Shown here in pieces: positions 1 through 12,277 of a stretch of DNA of 64,000 bases. Position 1 is the stretch's first letter. Each line of letters opens with the position of its first letter. The position numbers were made by a program, and so were the translations under genes. The stretch spans positions 4,528,501 to 4,592,500 of the forward strand of contig CP136895.1 of assembly GCA_034359265.1 (NCBI GenBank), given 5' to 3'. The stretch comes from Canna indica (Eukaryota; Streptophyta; Magnoliopsida; Zingiberales; Cannaceae). Under the pieces are notes generated by a model that was given only the letters and a program-made list of their open reading frames with translations, had not been told where the DNA came from and did no database searches.

Positions 1-504
1 ATAAATTTAAGGTCTAGAAATCAATTAAAGGACTGGTTTGAAATGATGCTCAAATTCTTGTAGTTTGAATGTTCAAATCTTTGTACTGTGGTCTGAATTT
101 AAAGTTTTTATCTAGTCCTTTGTAGCCACTTCTCAAATTGTAGGTTTCGCTATTGCTTTAGAGCTAATCAAGATATATAGAAGTATCTTAGTCTGCAAAT
201 ACCTACAAATTTACTGCTGTCATCCTTTTCTTCTATTATATTATTATACTTAGTACATTAGAGCACATACTGATGGGTAACAACACCCTACTTTTTCTTT
301 CATTGAGCACCAAGTCATCCCCTTTACTTAAAACCTCTATTCATGATTAGATCCTTCTCTTTTTATTTTCGAAGAACCCCTGCTAATCTCTCCCGTAACT
401 CCCTTTACCAGTACAAAGAATGTTTTTCATTTGGTTGAGGTCTTTTTGTCTGTGCGTGTGGGTTGTCTCCTCCTAATTAGAATGTACAAAAGGTTAGTGT
501 CGCA
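1..504. other. AT-rich intergenic DNA, nothing recognised
   Basis: No open frame of gene-like length or composition is visible on either strand, and no clear terminal repeats. It may be the left part of the decayed LINE that follows, but I can read no conserved reverse-transcriptase motif here. Confidence 0.5.
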
Positions 505-850
505 AAATGAAAATGTTGAGATGGATGTGTAGGCTTGTAGAGAAGATAAATTAAGAAATGTCATCGTAGCTCCATTGGAGGATAAAATGGGATAAAACAG
601 ATTGAGATGGAATAATGGAGATATGTTGATGCCCTAGTTAAATAGGATTAATTGATTATGATTAATGGGGGAGGAGGTTTAGAATCTTTAGATGAAGGGC
701 CTAAAGAAAATTTTACATGAATTAAATTTAAATCTTTCTTGGTCTAACTATAGATTTGACCTTACATAAGCTCAACAAGGGGAATTAAAAGAATTTCATG
801 TAGCAGATCCCTTACAGTCGGGACTTCATGGTTTGTTGTTGGCCCCTCTT
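505..850 (+). mobile_element. Decayed 3' end of a non-LTR retrotransposon (LINE, probably RTE-like)
   Basis: The plus strand at about 505-545 reads MKMLRWMCRL. After frame changes it reads VIVAPLEDKMG and NRLRW, then a GRP-K stretch and a degraded W-N-HVADP-like end near 800-820. This order (MLRWMCG, APIEDKMRENRLRW, GRPKKTW, HVADP) is the familiar C-terminal tail of plant LINE reverse transcriptases. Several stops and frameshifts show it is dead. I see no poly(A) tail or target duplication, so the ends are approximate. Recognition is from remembered family motifs. Confidence 0.6.
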
Positions 851-2236
851 AATTATAGGTCTTTGGATGTGTGCTTGATGCCTTGTTTTTTTGTTTATTC
901 AACAGAGCTACTTGTGATCTTTTCAATAGAGATTGCATTATCTGTTCTGATGGTGCTGCAGTGATAAGAACACTGTGGGCGTGATTTTTGCATGTTGGAC
1001 CTGACGCCACTCTAAATTTAAAATAATTTTACCTTGATTTTCATTTGACTAAGGATCCAAATAGCAAATTTGAAATTCAGCTAGGCTACTCCTTTAATCA
1101 TTACGTTAGGGACTAGCTAGCTTTATTATAGAAATATATTTGACTCCTGATGATTGATAGTTGTTACTTCGGTGACGTCTCTAAATTATCAGAAAATGCC
1201 CTGATGTATTTTTCAATAAGCTAACAAGTCTTGAATTATTTTTGACAGAAGATGAGCAGGATGCTAGGGTCTATTGGCCGGTTTAAAGATTTGGTTGGTG
1301 GTCACCAGCGCAGTTCACTACTAGGAGGTGGTGCCTCAGCGAGCTTTTGATCCAATTTAGGATGGCGATAAAAATATTTGTATCATGCATGCGAGATGTA
1401 CTACGTGGAAGCTTGGCAATATGTTCAAGTTCCTTTAAGACTTGTAAATTTTACCGTTCATTGGATTTTTTTGATGTACTTAATATTTACATTATATGAT
1501 GGTATAAATGTCTAAATGAGCGTAGGGCGCTTGTAATTGATACATTTCATGCGTATGAGGTGATGAGGTTATAGGTTCGTACTGCAAACCTTTGTATTTT
1601 TGGTTCAAATATTTGATATATATGCTTGCTCTTACAAAATCCTTTGGCATCTACCATCAAAATTTTGGTCCATGCATTTAAATTAAACCAAGCCGTGCAT
1701 GCATTGTTCATGTTTTACCTGAAATATAAATCATTTATTTGTTAGGGTTTTTTTTTTACGATTATAGTGAAAATGGAGAATGCTTTTCCTGATTTCATCA
1801 TAAAAACTTAATTTTTATTAAATTAAAATCTAAATCATCTTTTTTTAAATTTTTTTTTTTTTCTAAATGCCCTTGTTCTTGTTTCTAAATGCCCTCGAGG
1901 ATCTTTCGAATCTCTTTTCCCCTTCAGAGCAACCTTAAAGGGCTGATGTTGATGCAGTCCTAGCAAAAACAAAAAAATAATATATATAATTATAATCTTA
2001 TTTCACTAAAATAAAAATATTTTATTTTGTTAAAACAGTGTACAGGGACATTTGGAGTACACTGACAAAACAAATTTCGATTTTGGTAATAATCTACTTT
2101 CGATTTTACAGTACAATGCTTTTTTCCTTGCCGTAAAAGTTATATTTTTGGTATAAGTCATATATAATTGAAGAAAAAGACTTGAAGGGCCTTGACAGCA
2201 TCAGTAGCTATAAGCCTATAACATTTTACATGATGA
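851..2236. other. AT-rich spacer, 3' flank of the subtilase gene
   Basis: About 1.4 kb without a credible coding region. Homopolymer T runs occur near 1748-1757 and 1839-1862. The part next to 2236 is the 3' flank of the minus-strand subtilase and should hold its 3' UTR, but I cannot place the poly(A) site. Confidence 0.5.
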
Positions 2237-5200
2237 TCATCTCAATGCTACTGGTAAAATGGCCAATGGCATCCTGACTATGTGATCCAAGCTCCCGGTA
2301 AAAACAATCTCTCCAAAGTCGAATGTATCTGATGTCTGGGTCACATTAAATTTGATCTCCAAATCTTGCACTGCCTCTGGTGAAATATCAAACCATTCTG
2401 GGTGCACGCTCACCTCTACCCCTTCTGGTGTTCTAATGGAGCTCAGATATGTCTCTGGTTTCCCTGCAACATTCTTAACATTGCGCTTCACAGTCTGATG
2501 TCCCCTTAGTGCAGATATAGTAATCGATGGAAGATTAAGATCCGCAGGAGAACCACTTGAGGCATTGCATTTCATTCCAATAGCAGATTGCACGAGGGAA
2601 GCGCTCACGTTGGGCAATGAGCACAAGAACCTCACGTAGTCCTCGAACTCTGCATCAGCATCTCCAGTTATGTCAGTCACATTCAAGCATAGCGAAGAAG
2701 ACAAGTGATCTGAGCTTATGGATATATGTTTAGTTACCTGCTGAGAACACTAACCCTGGGTCGAGTGCCGCCGAAGGATTCACGACTCCAGCACCGTGAT
2801 CGAATGGAGTCGACGGGCGAAGCGAGTACAGGCCTTGACCCTGCGACATTATAGCCAATCCGGAGTGATCATGCCTCGTCGCAGTCGTGGAAATGGAAGA
2901 GGCAATCATCGACGGAGTCCACGAAGGGTGCCACTGCTTGATGAGCGCCGCGACTCCGGCGACGTGCGGCGTCGCCATGCTGGTCCCGGAAATCAGGGCG
3001 AAGCTGTTGCCCGAGAGAATGGGATCTGACACGCTGACGGAGCTCCAAGCTGCCCATATTTGCTCTCCCGGCGCGACGATGTCCGGCTTTAGGACGTCTG
3101 CCGGATTCCTTTCGCTGTCGATGATGTCGGGCCCTCTTGACGAGAACCGGGAAACTACCGGTGCGTGATCGCTGAAGGTAGCGACTCGGCCTTCTACAAT
3201 CGCTGCGGTGGCGCTGTAGCTTATCGCCTCTCCTCTGTTGTTCCTGCACGTGTGCTTCTCGTAATACGCCATGAGGATCTGCGATTGCACAACTAAGCTT
3301 ATTTAGTGTTCAGACTTCTCTCATGAAATCGTCATCACGAGTTAGCTGACCTCTGCATCAGCTACGCGAGGGATCATGATGCCAGGAACTGATAGGGGAA
3401 GTGGTTGAGCGATGAAATCACCAAAGGAAGGATTGGCAAGCAGGATAAATCCGACGAAATGGAGTGCTTTTGCAGTGGCTAGGATGGCAGTGACAGTAGA
3501 GGCTCCATTAAGAAAGCCTTGCGAGAATGAGCAGATCACAATGCTATTTATCACCAATTCAGGCTTGAGAGCATCAGGATGTTGGCATTCTTCTGCGTAT
3601 GAAGTGGCCGCAGCTACACTGCTACTCTGCAAAGCGGCGTCCCTGGCTGAGATGAGCTTAAACTGGAAGAACCCATTTCCAGCGGTTGGTGCTGTATGTA
3701 GTCGATCAAATTAATTGAAGAGAAATGACAGTAGAATAAGATACGATAATGAAGGACTATACAAATTACTTGATAAGCCGATGCCTCGTAGTCGATGGGC
3801 ATCACCGGTGACAATTGTAGAGGTGTAGCTTCTTCCTGTGGTACTCGCTGCAACTCCCATTGACCATGGGCTGAATGATACAACTGTGGCTTCCCCTGGC
3901 CCTTTGTTTCCTGCGGCTTGCGCCACAAATATACCGGCTTTTCTTGCAAATAGCAAGGCGATGTCGAATATGTTCATGAAGCTGATGCCACTCTCCGGTG
4001 GCTCATCTGGGCCAATCGAGAGTACTAAGACATCCACTCCATCGAGTGCCGCCTAATGGTTAACATATAAGATTTCTGAGAGAAGAATTATATATAGATT
4101 TTGTATGGTTGCGTGATCTTATAAATCCATTCTCTTGCAGCAGCATTACATGGGACAAATAGCAATGAAGATTCGTACTTGATCAATTGCAGCGACGATG
4201 TCAGCAACTGTTCCTCCAGCAGGATAGAGAGCTTTATATACGGCAAGCCTGTTCAAACAATATGAAAACCTCAGAGAAATCAGCTACAACTTTCAACTTC
4301 ATGAACTTAATTCACTCAAATGATCAACGCTTGCCTTGCACTTGGAGCCATCCCGCTTGCGAATCCATACATTAAACCATCCACAACAACTGGAACTCCC
4401 CAGTTTCCAGCTGCAATGGAAGCAACATGACTGCAAATATATATACAAACCAAAACCTCGCTTTAATCTTCCACATTGATGTGTAATATGTCATCAAAAA
4501 AAGCCACTTACCTTCCATGTCCGACATTATCAAAGGGGGAAAAGTCCCTTGAAGCATTCAGGGGAAGAGATGCTGCAGCTCCATCTGCAAAAAACCTTGC
4601 AGAAACAATCTTTCCATTGCACGAACCCTCAGGAAACCGCGGACCTACTTGGCAAGCAAGTGATCCAGGAAACCCAGCGTTGCTCTGCGTCCAATTCTGG
4701 ATCAAACTGGGTTCGTAAGCGAAGCTGGGATGGCCAGGGTCGATCCCTGTGTCGATGACGCCGACGAGTATCCCTTCCCCTGCATGCTTCGCACCCCTTT
4801 TCTGATTCCAAACTCGTTCGGGCAGCCCCAAAAAGTGGGGCGTGTATGTTGTCATCAGCTTCGCGCCTCGATCCTTCTCTATCTTTTGCACGCCGGGAGC
4901 TGATTCAAGTTTCTTTGCCTGGATATATCAACCAGCAATTATTTGACAAGTAAACTGTGCATACGTTGAGACTTGTAGCGAAGAAATATTTTGTACTTGA
5001 GATAGAGTGGTGTGGATGGCGAAGCCATCAAGGATGTGGTGGAAGCTGTAGAGTTTTCGATAAGCCGCCATGTCGAGGGTGCTTTGGAGAAGCTGGTCGT
5101 GAGACTCCACCAGTTGCTTTGCATGTTTCCTGCATGGCTTAAGATTTAAGAATTCCTGCAAATATAAATTGATCGTTCATCCAATTTTATATTTGAAGCT

Positions 5201-5397
5201 TTAATTATATAACAATACCTCTGGATTTGTAACTGTTTGTGCTCTTTTAGCGGATCTACTGCTTGTCGAAATGCCACTGGTTCGCCATCCATCAAGACGA
5301 GATAGGTGGCTCTTTCTTCATCCAAGACTGTTCCTGCCGCCATAAATGGAGGAAGGAGAAGAAGAAGATGGAAACAGAGTGGTGGAAGTCCCTTCAT
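2237..5397 (-). CDS. SBT2: Subtilisin-like serine protease, SBT2-type subtilase (9 exons)
   Basis: Secreted plant subtilase (peptidase family S8). I assemble nine exons on the minus strand: 5397-5219, 5129-4997, 4918-4512, 4430-4335, 4248-4179, 4052-3770, 3691-3351, 3278-2738 and 2649-2237. Their phases join to 2463 nt, 820 residues plus stop, close to the roughly 816 residues I recall for Arabidopsis SBT2 members. The order is a hydrophobic signal peptide (about 1-22), an I9-like propeptide (about 28-105), then the catalytic domain with Asp160 (VIDTGID), His238 (GHGSH), oxyanion Asn344 (AQAAGNKGP) and Ser603 (SGTSMATPH), and a fibronectin-III-like C-terminus. All catalytic residues are present. 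The start at 5397 is chosen because the hydrophobic stretch follows at once; an in-frame ATG at 5436 would add 13 residues. Intron 4 appears to be GC-AG (donor 4334-4333). The last exon could instead begin at 2709, in frame, adding 20 residues; 2649 fits the family spacing better. Confidence 0.9.
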
Positions 5398-5762
5398 GGT
5401 TGGGACTTGGGAGCAGAGCAGAAAATGAAAGATCAAGGCAATTGCTTCAATGAGGACTCAGGGAATCCATGTAAAGAAGGGAGGGGAGGAATGCATGCAA
5501 CACAGCAGCAGAGAACTAATCACATTGAAAGCATGAACGAGTAACGTATTATTATTGGCATTTGCACCAACGTATTATTATTGGCATTTGCACCAACTCG
5601 TTCTTCTCGTTTTCCTTCTAATCTGACGTTATTGTGAACCAAGAGAAATATGTCAAAATTGGGCTCACATTCGGAAATCCAATCAAAATTGGGCAAATCT
5701 AATAAGACTATAAAAATTGGGCTCACATTCGGAAATCCAGCCCAACAAAACACAACTTTTTC
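5398..5762 (-). promoter_or_regulatory. 5' flank of the subtilase gene with internal duplications
   Basis: This is the immediate upstream region of the minus-strand subtilase. I see no convincing TATA box at the usual distance. It contains an exact tandem duplication at 5545-5596 and a longer direct repeat (AAATTGGGCTCACATTCGG at about 5656 and 5716). Its promoter role is inferred from position only. Confidence 0.4.
5545..5596. repeat. Exact 26-bp tandem duplication
   Basis: Two identical 26-bp units lie head to tail at 5545-5570 and 5571-5596 (unit starts CGTATTATTATTGGC), about 150-200 bp upstream of the subtilase start codon. Confidence 0.9.
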
Positions 5763-6425
5763 TAGGAGTGAGCGGATTCAAATACCTTGTATTTTTCATG
5801 ATACTCGATCCTACCTTATATAGAATCAGTTCCTAAGTTTTGGAATCGGATCCTACCCGGAACCACAGGTTCCGATTCCGATTTCGGGTACCTTGATGGA
5901 ACCTATTCATATACAGGTTACAAGGTACAGGCTCCGGGTACCCTGTTGGAAATTGTACCCTGAAACCTATAAATGAACAAGTTCCAGAGTACAAGTTTCG
6001 GGCACCGGTTTCAATTTTAATTTTGGGTACCCCGATGGAGAAAAGATTGAACATATGAGTGCTAACCATAAGTCGATATTGAAATGACACTCCTATGTCC
6101 TCAAGCTATTTTTTGATCTTTTGAGAGAACCAATTGACCTATGAGACCCATGAAACTCGCGATTTCAGCTCATAAAGAAAGACGTCGTGAAAAACGTTTG
6201 ACTCACTACAATAGTCAGAATTGACTACTCTATGAAATGAATTGCACACTGATTATTGAGAATGAATGCAACCTCCATCCAGAAGATAGCTTGAACTGCC
6301 ATTGTGATGTTGGATCCGGAATCAAAATCGATTTTAATTGGTTCTTAAATTTTTCTTTTAGACCCTACCCGAACCTATCCAATTGGGTCGATTCCAATCA
6401 ATTTCGGATCTATCTGATACCTTTG
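5763..6425. mobile_element. Decayed hAT-type MITE relic
   Basis: It begins TAGGAGTGAGCGGATTC and carries GGTTCCGATT, GGGTACC and TACCCGAACC phrases in both orientations, as in the elements at 27656-28607 and 23178-23345 of this window. The right end is weak and I find no target duplication, so the boundaries are approximate. The family is inferred from similarity to better preserved hAT-like elements elsewhere here. Confidence 0.4.
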
Positions 6426-7414
6426 AAGCTATGCAACAGTGATTTATACATATTTTGTTACCAAATTATATACTGTGTCAAATCATTGAGTGACAAACAC
6501 AATCAGATTTCTGTGGCAAATCTTTTTACGATAAGATGTATTTATTGACGATAGGCTTTTGATAAGATTGGGATGATATGTTCTTGGAGGTTTAACACAA
6601 ATAAATATTCTCGCATAATTAACATGTAGCATCTTGATGGTGCTTTATGCCTAATTTTTGACTTATTTTGCTTGAGCAGGACGTACTTTAGATCTCAATC
6701 TGTAACGAAACAAGGACCACATACATATTAATTAATATGCGGAGAGATGATCCTGTCCTCACCTAACCACATATATCAATTAATTATTAGTCCAAAGAAT
6801 GTTGCTTACAAGGACAGGCAAACTGCCACGTCGTCGACGATTGATGAACATGTATTTACTATGCGTATGGCACGGTGGTTGGTGAAATTTATATTTTTGT
6901 CTCAGAAGATGGTACGGTTTTATTATTACTTAATTCCACAATTTAAGAAATTTAGATTTCGGAAATCTCAAAAATCAGAATTTGATTCCAAAAATTATAA
7001 GATTCAGAATCAAATATTTAGATATTTCTGAAATACTCCTACATTTAATTTTGGGCGGCGAATATTTAATTTAAGATGACTAAAAATAAACAACGGCCAA
7101 ATTAAAAATTAGATCCGATTCAATACGTTATTTTAATAAAATAACATATTGAATAATGTGATGTTGGATGAAACACCATGTTGAACAAAAAAAATTATAT
7201 AATATAGTGGGAAAGAAGGGAAGAGCGAAGATAAAACAAGCTATATTTTTTTCTATTTCAGTATATTTTTTTGAAGAGTTAATTATATATTATTCAAGAA
7301 GAGAAAATAAGTTGTAATTTTTGTGTGTAGCGTGTTGTTTCACCCAAATAATATATTATATAATTTTGGCAAAACAACGTAATATATTGTTTTGGTGAAA
7401 TAATATATTGAAAT
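6426..7414. other. AT-rich intergenic DNA with diverged palindromic repeat
   Basis: No gene is seen. The part from about 7100 to 7400 has AATATATTGTTTTGGTGAAAT-type phrases that recur in inverse order near 25890-25960, suggesting diverged copies of one repeat family. No termini can be drawn. Confidence 0.4.
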
Positions 7415-7760
7415 TGTTGGATATTGAAAGTAGAATCGGAGAAGATCAAGAGGTTGATGAGTGATCTCTGTCTTTAAGGTCTCTATTGTCCCGTAGCAAT
7501 ATACCTCCAGAATTAATCAAGCACTCTTGAAAGGTTGCAGCAAGTAGAGAAAATATGAGAATGAGAGAAATTTTTAGATAACTTTACGTAAATTTCGATA
7601 TTGATTTATATAGATTAATTCATAGTTAATTTCGAAATTGATGCTCATTATTAAGAATTAGCAACTGTCAATTTGTTTAATGAGCAAAATATCTCGAAAT
7701 TAACTCACCAATTAATCAAATATTGAATGCTCTAATTCATGTAACTGTTGAATTCCAACA
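7415..7760 (-). repeat. LTR-like fragment (TGTTGG...CCAACA)
   Basis: Read on the minus strand, this 346-bp stretch starts TGTTGGAATTC and ends ATCCAACA. It has a TATATAAAT box near its middle and the CTACTTGCTGCAACC / GGGACAATAGAGACC texture of a plant Copia LTR leader. The five bases on each side (GAAAT and GTCAC) do not match, so it is not a clean solo LTR. No internal domain is attached. Confidence 0.45.
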
Positions 7761-9485
7761 GTCACTAGGTTCGAATTCGAATCAAGGTCAGACCCTACAA
7801 AAAGGTTGGCTCGTGACTCGGGTGAGGCTCCTAGCGAGGATGCGCACGTGCAAAGTGCGCTTAAAAGCGCCAATGTGACTTTGCGACACGCTCACGCCCG
7901 TGCCCGCGCGCTGTGCGGTGCACCGCACCACACTAATATCATCTTTTGACATTTCACTTTGTCCACACAAGTAATTAAGTATATACACTAGTGCTTCTAG
8001 ACTAATATAAAATTAGCATATTTTTTCATGTGGGACTAAAGCCTAGTTTTCTCAAACAACATGAATACACATCTTCATATACTCCTTCTTGGACATATTA
8101 AATTTGATTATATAATTTCTACTTGAACTATTTTTTTATATATATTAAACATCACATATTAGACTATCTATTGCACATTTTAATTCTCTTAAATTACATC
8201 AATAATTGAATAAATAAATTACTCAAAATTGATTAAAATAAATTTTAAATATGTGCATTTCAACAAAAATCAAATCCGATTTCCGATTTGATTGCCGTTG
8301 ATTTTTACCCGCATAAAATTAAATGTTCATCACCCAAAATTAAATACGATAACATTTCAGGGAGACCAACATATTTGGTTCTGACCGATCTCATATTTTT
8401 TAAAATCAAGTTCCGATTTTTATAATTTTTTAGACTTAAATTTTGAATTCCGTTTCAGCTAAACAACTGTACATAGTTTGTAGAGCTTAATTAATTGTGG
8501 GATAAAAAGGATAGGAATAAGATAACTATAATTACTATCATAACGTGCATGGTTGGATTATTGTCAGAGTTCAACTAGTACATAATTTTCAGCACTTACA
8601 AGGCTAATATAATTTTATTAAACACCATATATATATTATACTGTTTAATTCGAAAAGGATAATTTATTTAAATATCAAAATAACAACAGACGCAATTTAT
8701 TAAAGAAAAATTATTGAAGTGATCTCCTCTTTCCTTTCTTCTCTTTCAAAAAACTCCTATCAAGCCAGCTTGAACAAAGTGTAAAAGACATGTGCACTTA
8801 ACAAAAGCAGATCAAAGAAATTGACAAGAAAAAAAAGAGAAAGTTTGACTCTAAGAATTTTGAAATATTTTCTTGAATGAGGTGAGGTCCATCACATCAT
8901 CTTTTTGATCATCCAATTGCAGCATGTGCATTGGCAGTGGTCACATGGAGTGCATTTTAATTCTGCTCAATATTTGGAATTCAATTTAATTCAAGCAATG
9001 TGGCGAGATATTGTTTATTTGGGGGGCTTTAAATTAAGGCATTGGTGCACAATTAATGGATATTATGAGGATATACTTTTTTATTGGCCTTCCAAAAAAT
9101 TGGGACTCAGAATATATCTGGACTTTCTTGTTCATCATATATTGATTGATTGATATATAGTACATTGTCCCCATCTTGTTCATGGACATAATTTATTATC
9201 AAAATGATTTATAGTTCATGGGCATTTATTTTTTTAGGAAAATGATCAAAATGCATGTAACTTTATTTGACTACTTTATATAAGTTAAATTAAATGTCAC
9301 AACAGTGAGTATAATTTGTCCTTGAATGATCAAATTGACATATATGCACAAAATGTCTTTGTCTATAAACGAATTAAGATATGCATCCAAAAGGGCCCAT
9401 CATATTAACTATATATAAATTACTGACGAGTATGTCTTCATTGAATGGCCTAACATGTGCTCTTAAAACAACATTTCCTCAAAAC
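7761..9485. other. Intergenic DNA with one GC-rich patch
   Basis: Mostly AT-rich. The patch at about 7790-7930 is markedly GC-rich and holds the 15-bp perfect palindrome TGCGGTGCACCGCAC at 7912-7926. A 66-codon minus-strand frame there has no features I recognise, and I do not call it a gene. The rest holds nothing recognisable. Confidence 0.4.
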
Positions 9486-10505
9486 CTAACCGGATGTTGG
9501 GAGCAAAAAAAATTCTCAAATTCAAATTTTAAGAATTAAAAATTTTAAAATCAAAATTTAGAGATGGTATACTTATTTTACCTTGGACTAGTTAGAGATT
9601 TTAATCAAAAATATTAAAATATATATTAAAAAATATTAAAAAATAATTTAAATTTATAAAATAATTTTATGATAAAAATGAGATATTATAGTATAAAAAA
9701 TATATTTTCAAACTCTCTAATGAATTAAAGACTTTTGCACAAAGTCTATTTAAATTTAAATTAAAAATTATAAAATATTTTGATGTAAAATATTTTTTTG
9801 GATTATAGTACATCTTTTGTATCATTAAAAAATTATTTCATGAATTCAAATATTTTTGAAAAAATTATGAAATTATTATAGACTTTGCACAAAAGTCTCT
9901 AACTTTTATTTATAATAATTTTTTAATTATAAAAAAATAAAATTTAATTCACAAAAAATTTATATGTGATATAAAAAATGTGCTAGAGTCTATCAAAATA
10001 TTTTGAACAAAAAATATTTTAATATTTTTATTTTAAATTTAATTTTATAGACTTTACATTAAAGACTTTCGCCCAAAGTCTATAATAACTTTATAATTTT
10101 AAAAATAATAATTTTAATTAATGAAATATCTTTTTTTAAATACAAAAGATGTGTTGTGGTTTAAAAAAATATTTTTCATCAAAATATTTCATATTTTTTA
10201 ATTTAAATTTAGTTTTATAGACTTTGTGCAAAAATCTCTAATGAATTAAAGAGTTTGAAAAAATATTTTTTAGACTCTAACCCCTCAATTTTATTATAAT
10301 TTTTTTAAAAATTAAAATTAATTTTTTAAAAAATATATATATTTTTAAAATTTTAATTAAAAATCTCTAACTGATTAAAGATTTTAGTTCAGGGGTAAAA
10401 TGAGTATCAAAGTCACTAGATTTCCATTTTAAGAATTTTGATCCCAAAATTTGGATCTAAAAATTTTTCTTTCTCAAAATCTGATTTTGAAAAATTCATG
10501 CTCTT
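9486..10505. repeat. AT-rich foldback repeat, about 1 kb
   Basis: The left end (about 9490-9590: AATTCTCAAATTC, TTTTAAGAATT, then a GGTATACTTATTTTACC stretch) and the right end (about 10390-10500) are inverted copies of each other. The interior carries several copies of a small palindrome built on GACTTTTGCACAAAGTC (9729-9745, about 9880, 10075 and 10218). It is extremely AT-rich and has no coding capacity. It is probably a non-autonomous inverted-repeat element; I see no clear target duplication. Confidence 0.5.
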
Positions 10506-11555
10506 GAAATTTTAGTTAAAAATTTAACCACTTAAAAATTGTTAGTAATAGTATTGCATAACTTGCTTTAAGAAAATTTCTTATATTAATTGTCCTTGTA
10601 TTGTTACTATTGAATACAATTTAAAGTTTGACATTGGAATGTATATAATCTCATAATTATTAAATATATAAAATGATATTGGACTAACTACATGCATGCA
10701 TATGTTGTTTCAAATATTAATTATTTCAGGCTCCTCTTAGGGGCACCCCCTTATGAGACGGATATCACCTGGGAGAAAGTGTAATGAGAGATTTATGATA
10801 TAATAGAATGACTAGACAATAAGCACAAATAGAAAAGTAAATTGCAAAGGAAAATAAAGCTCAATAAACCATTAGACAACAATGAAAGTTTTAGTTTCAT
10901 GGTAAATCATAACAATTTAATAAGTCCAAGTATCAAAATAGAATGTCCAAAAGTTCAATTGAAATATATAAGTCTTTATCAAATATCAATATAATTATCA
11001 TATCAAACATCAATATAATTATCAAAGTTCAAAGAGCAAGAACTGAGATTAGAGTTGTAACTCTATCAACTAGCTAAATATCTCTACTAACTTCTGACCA
11101 AAAGCAAAAGGAATTAGCAAAAGGCTAAGTATGACTTAATGTCAAGATGACAAACACAAAATAATAACTCAAAATGATATGAGCACTATTATATATAATA
11201 TAACCTTATAATTAACACTTATAACTATAAATAGCTTTTTAATACAGTAATACAACCTTATATGTTTAATGTCAATAGATCATGAGTAATATGAACCAGA
11301 GCTATAAGGATTGTGAATCCGAGAGTAGTCCCTCATTTGCTCATGCAATATTGAATGACTATCTAGGGATAGCTCGTGTGCACTGTGCAATGCCCTCACG
11401 CCGTAATGCATCTATTAAACATTAATATTTTTATCTGTAGACTCTTTAAAGTCCATTGGATATAAGATGTCCCTGCTTAAAGTGTGAGGCTAATGAGCAA
11501 AAAATAGATCATCATAGTGATAGATACTACATGCCATTGATTATCCAGATTAACA
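10506..11555. other. AT-rich intergenic DNA, no gene seen
   Basis: No credible reading frame or repeat termini. A short direct repeat (ATATCAATATAATTATCA-like) occurs at about 10981-11020. Confidence 0.5.
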
Positions 11556-11559
11556 CTAA

Positions 11560-12110
11560 TAGGCTATTTGATTGCTTGTAAATAGGCTTTCAATATTTAT
11601 ATTTGCAGCATTCGATCAATTAAGTTATTTGGTTAGTTGCAACAATATTAGACTTTTACAGACTGCAATTGCAAACTGCAAATGGGATTGCAGCCCAAAA
11701 AAACTAGCAAGTGTATTTCGCAGCATGCAAATGATAGAGCTTTCTCTCTTCCTCTTGCTCACGACGACCTCCCTTTTCGCTCGAGACTCTCGCGATAATC
11801 TTCTCTTGCTAATGACAATCTCTCTCTTCCTCTCGCTCATGAAAGTCTCCTCTTACTCATGACAACCTCCCTCTTTCTCTCGCTCTTAACAGCCACCCTC
11901 TCATTCACAATAACTTCTCTCACCCACGACAATCTCTTTCTCGTCCGCAACAATCTTCATCTTCTATATTTATGGCCAATCAAACGTCTACAAATAAAAG
12001 TTACAAGTCTACTTACGGACAACAAAACAATAAATTACAACTCCTATTTGCAGACATTTACTTTTATATGTAAATGTTTTTTACAATATTTGCATTTGTA
12101 AGGAACCAAA
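11560..12110. repeat. CT-rich degenerate tandem repeat inside a loose inverted repeat
   Basis: At about 11740-11960 the plus strand is a run of diverged units of the type CTCATGACAACCTCCCTC with TTTCTCTCG, strongly pyrimidine-biased. It is flanked by loosely inverted TATTTGCAG / CTGCAAATG and TTGTAAATA / TTGTAAGGA segments, as in a MITE that captured a minisatellite. The open frames here (11572-11862 plus, 11625-11840 minus) follow from the repeat and look non-coding. Confidence 0.45.
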
Positions 12111-12277
12111 CGTAATATAAATATAATAATAGCTCATGCATGCATGAATTCAGTAACACTATAGCACGTAATGATAGGCACAACGCATGAATCAAAACTA
12201 CATAACGAGATACATGAGTTGAATAATCACTAATGTGTGGCATTATATTAAATGGAACACATGATCAAATATATAAT

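Noticed and set aside
2709..2738. Acceptor at 2710 as the main last-exon start of the subtilase
   Set aside because: It keeps frame but inserts 20 extra residues where the family is continuous, and the inserted stretch looks like an intron end; reported as an alternative.
5398..5436. Upstream ATG at 5436 for the subtilase
   Set aside because: In frame, but it adds 13 residues before an already complete signal peptide; the ATG at 5397 fits better.
7415..7760. Solo LTR
   Set aside because: Ends and internal signals look like an LTR, but the flanking five bases differ, so a clean solo LTR cannot be claimed; kept only as an LTR-like fragment.
8905..9153. 82-codon plus-strand frame
   Set aside because: Short, opens with a non-ATG codon, no recognisable motif and AT-rich composition like the spacer around it.
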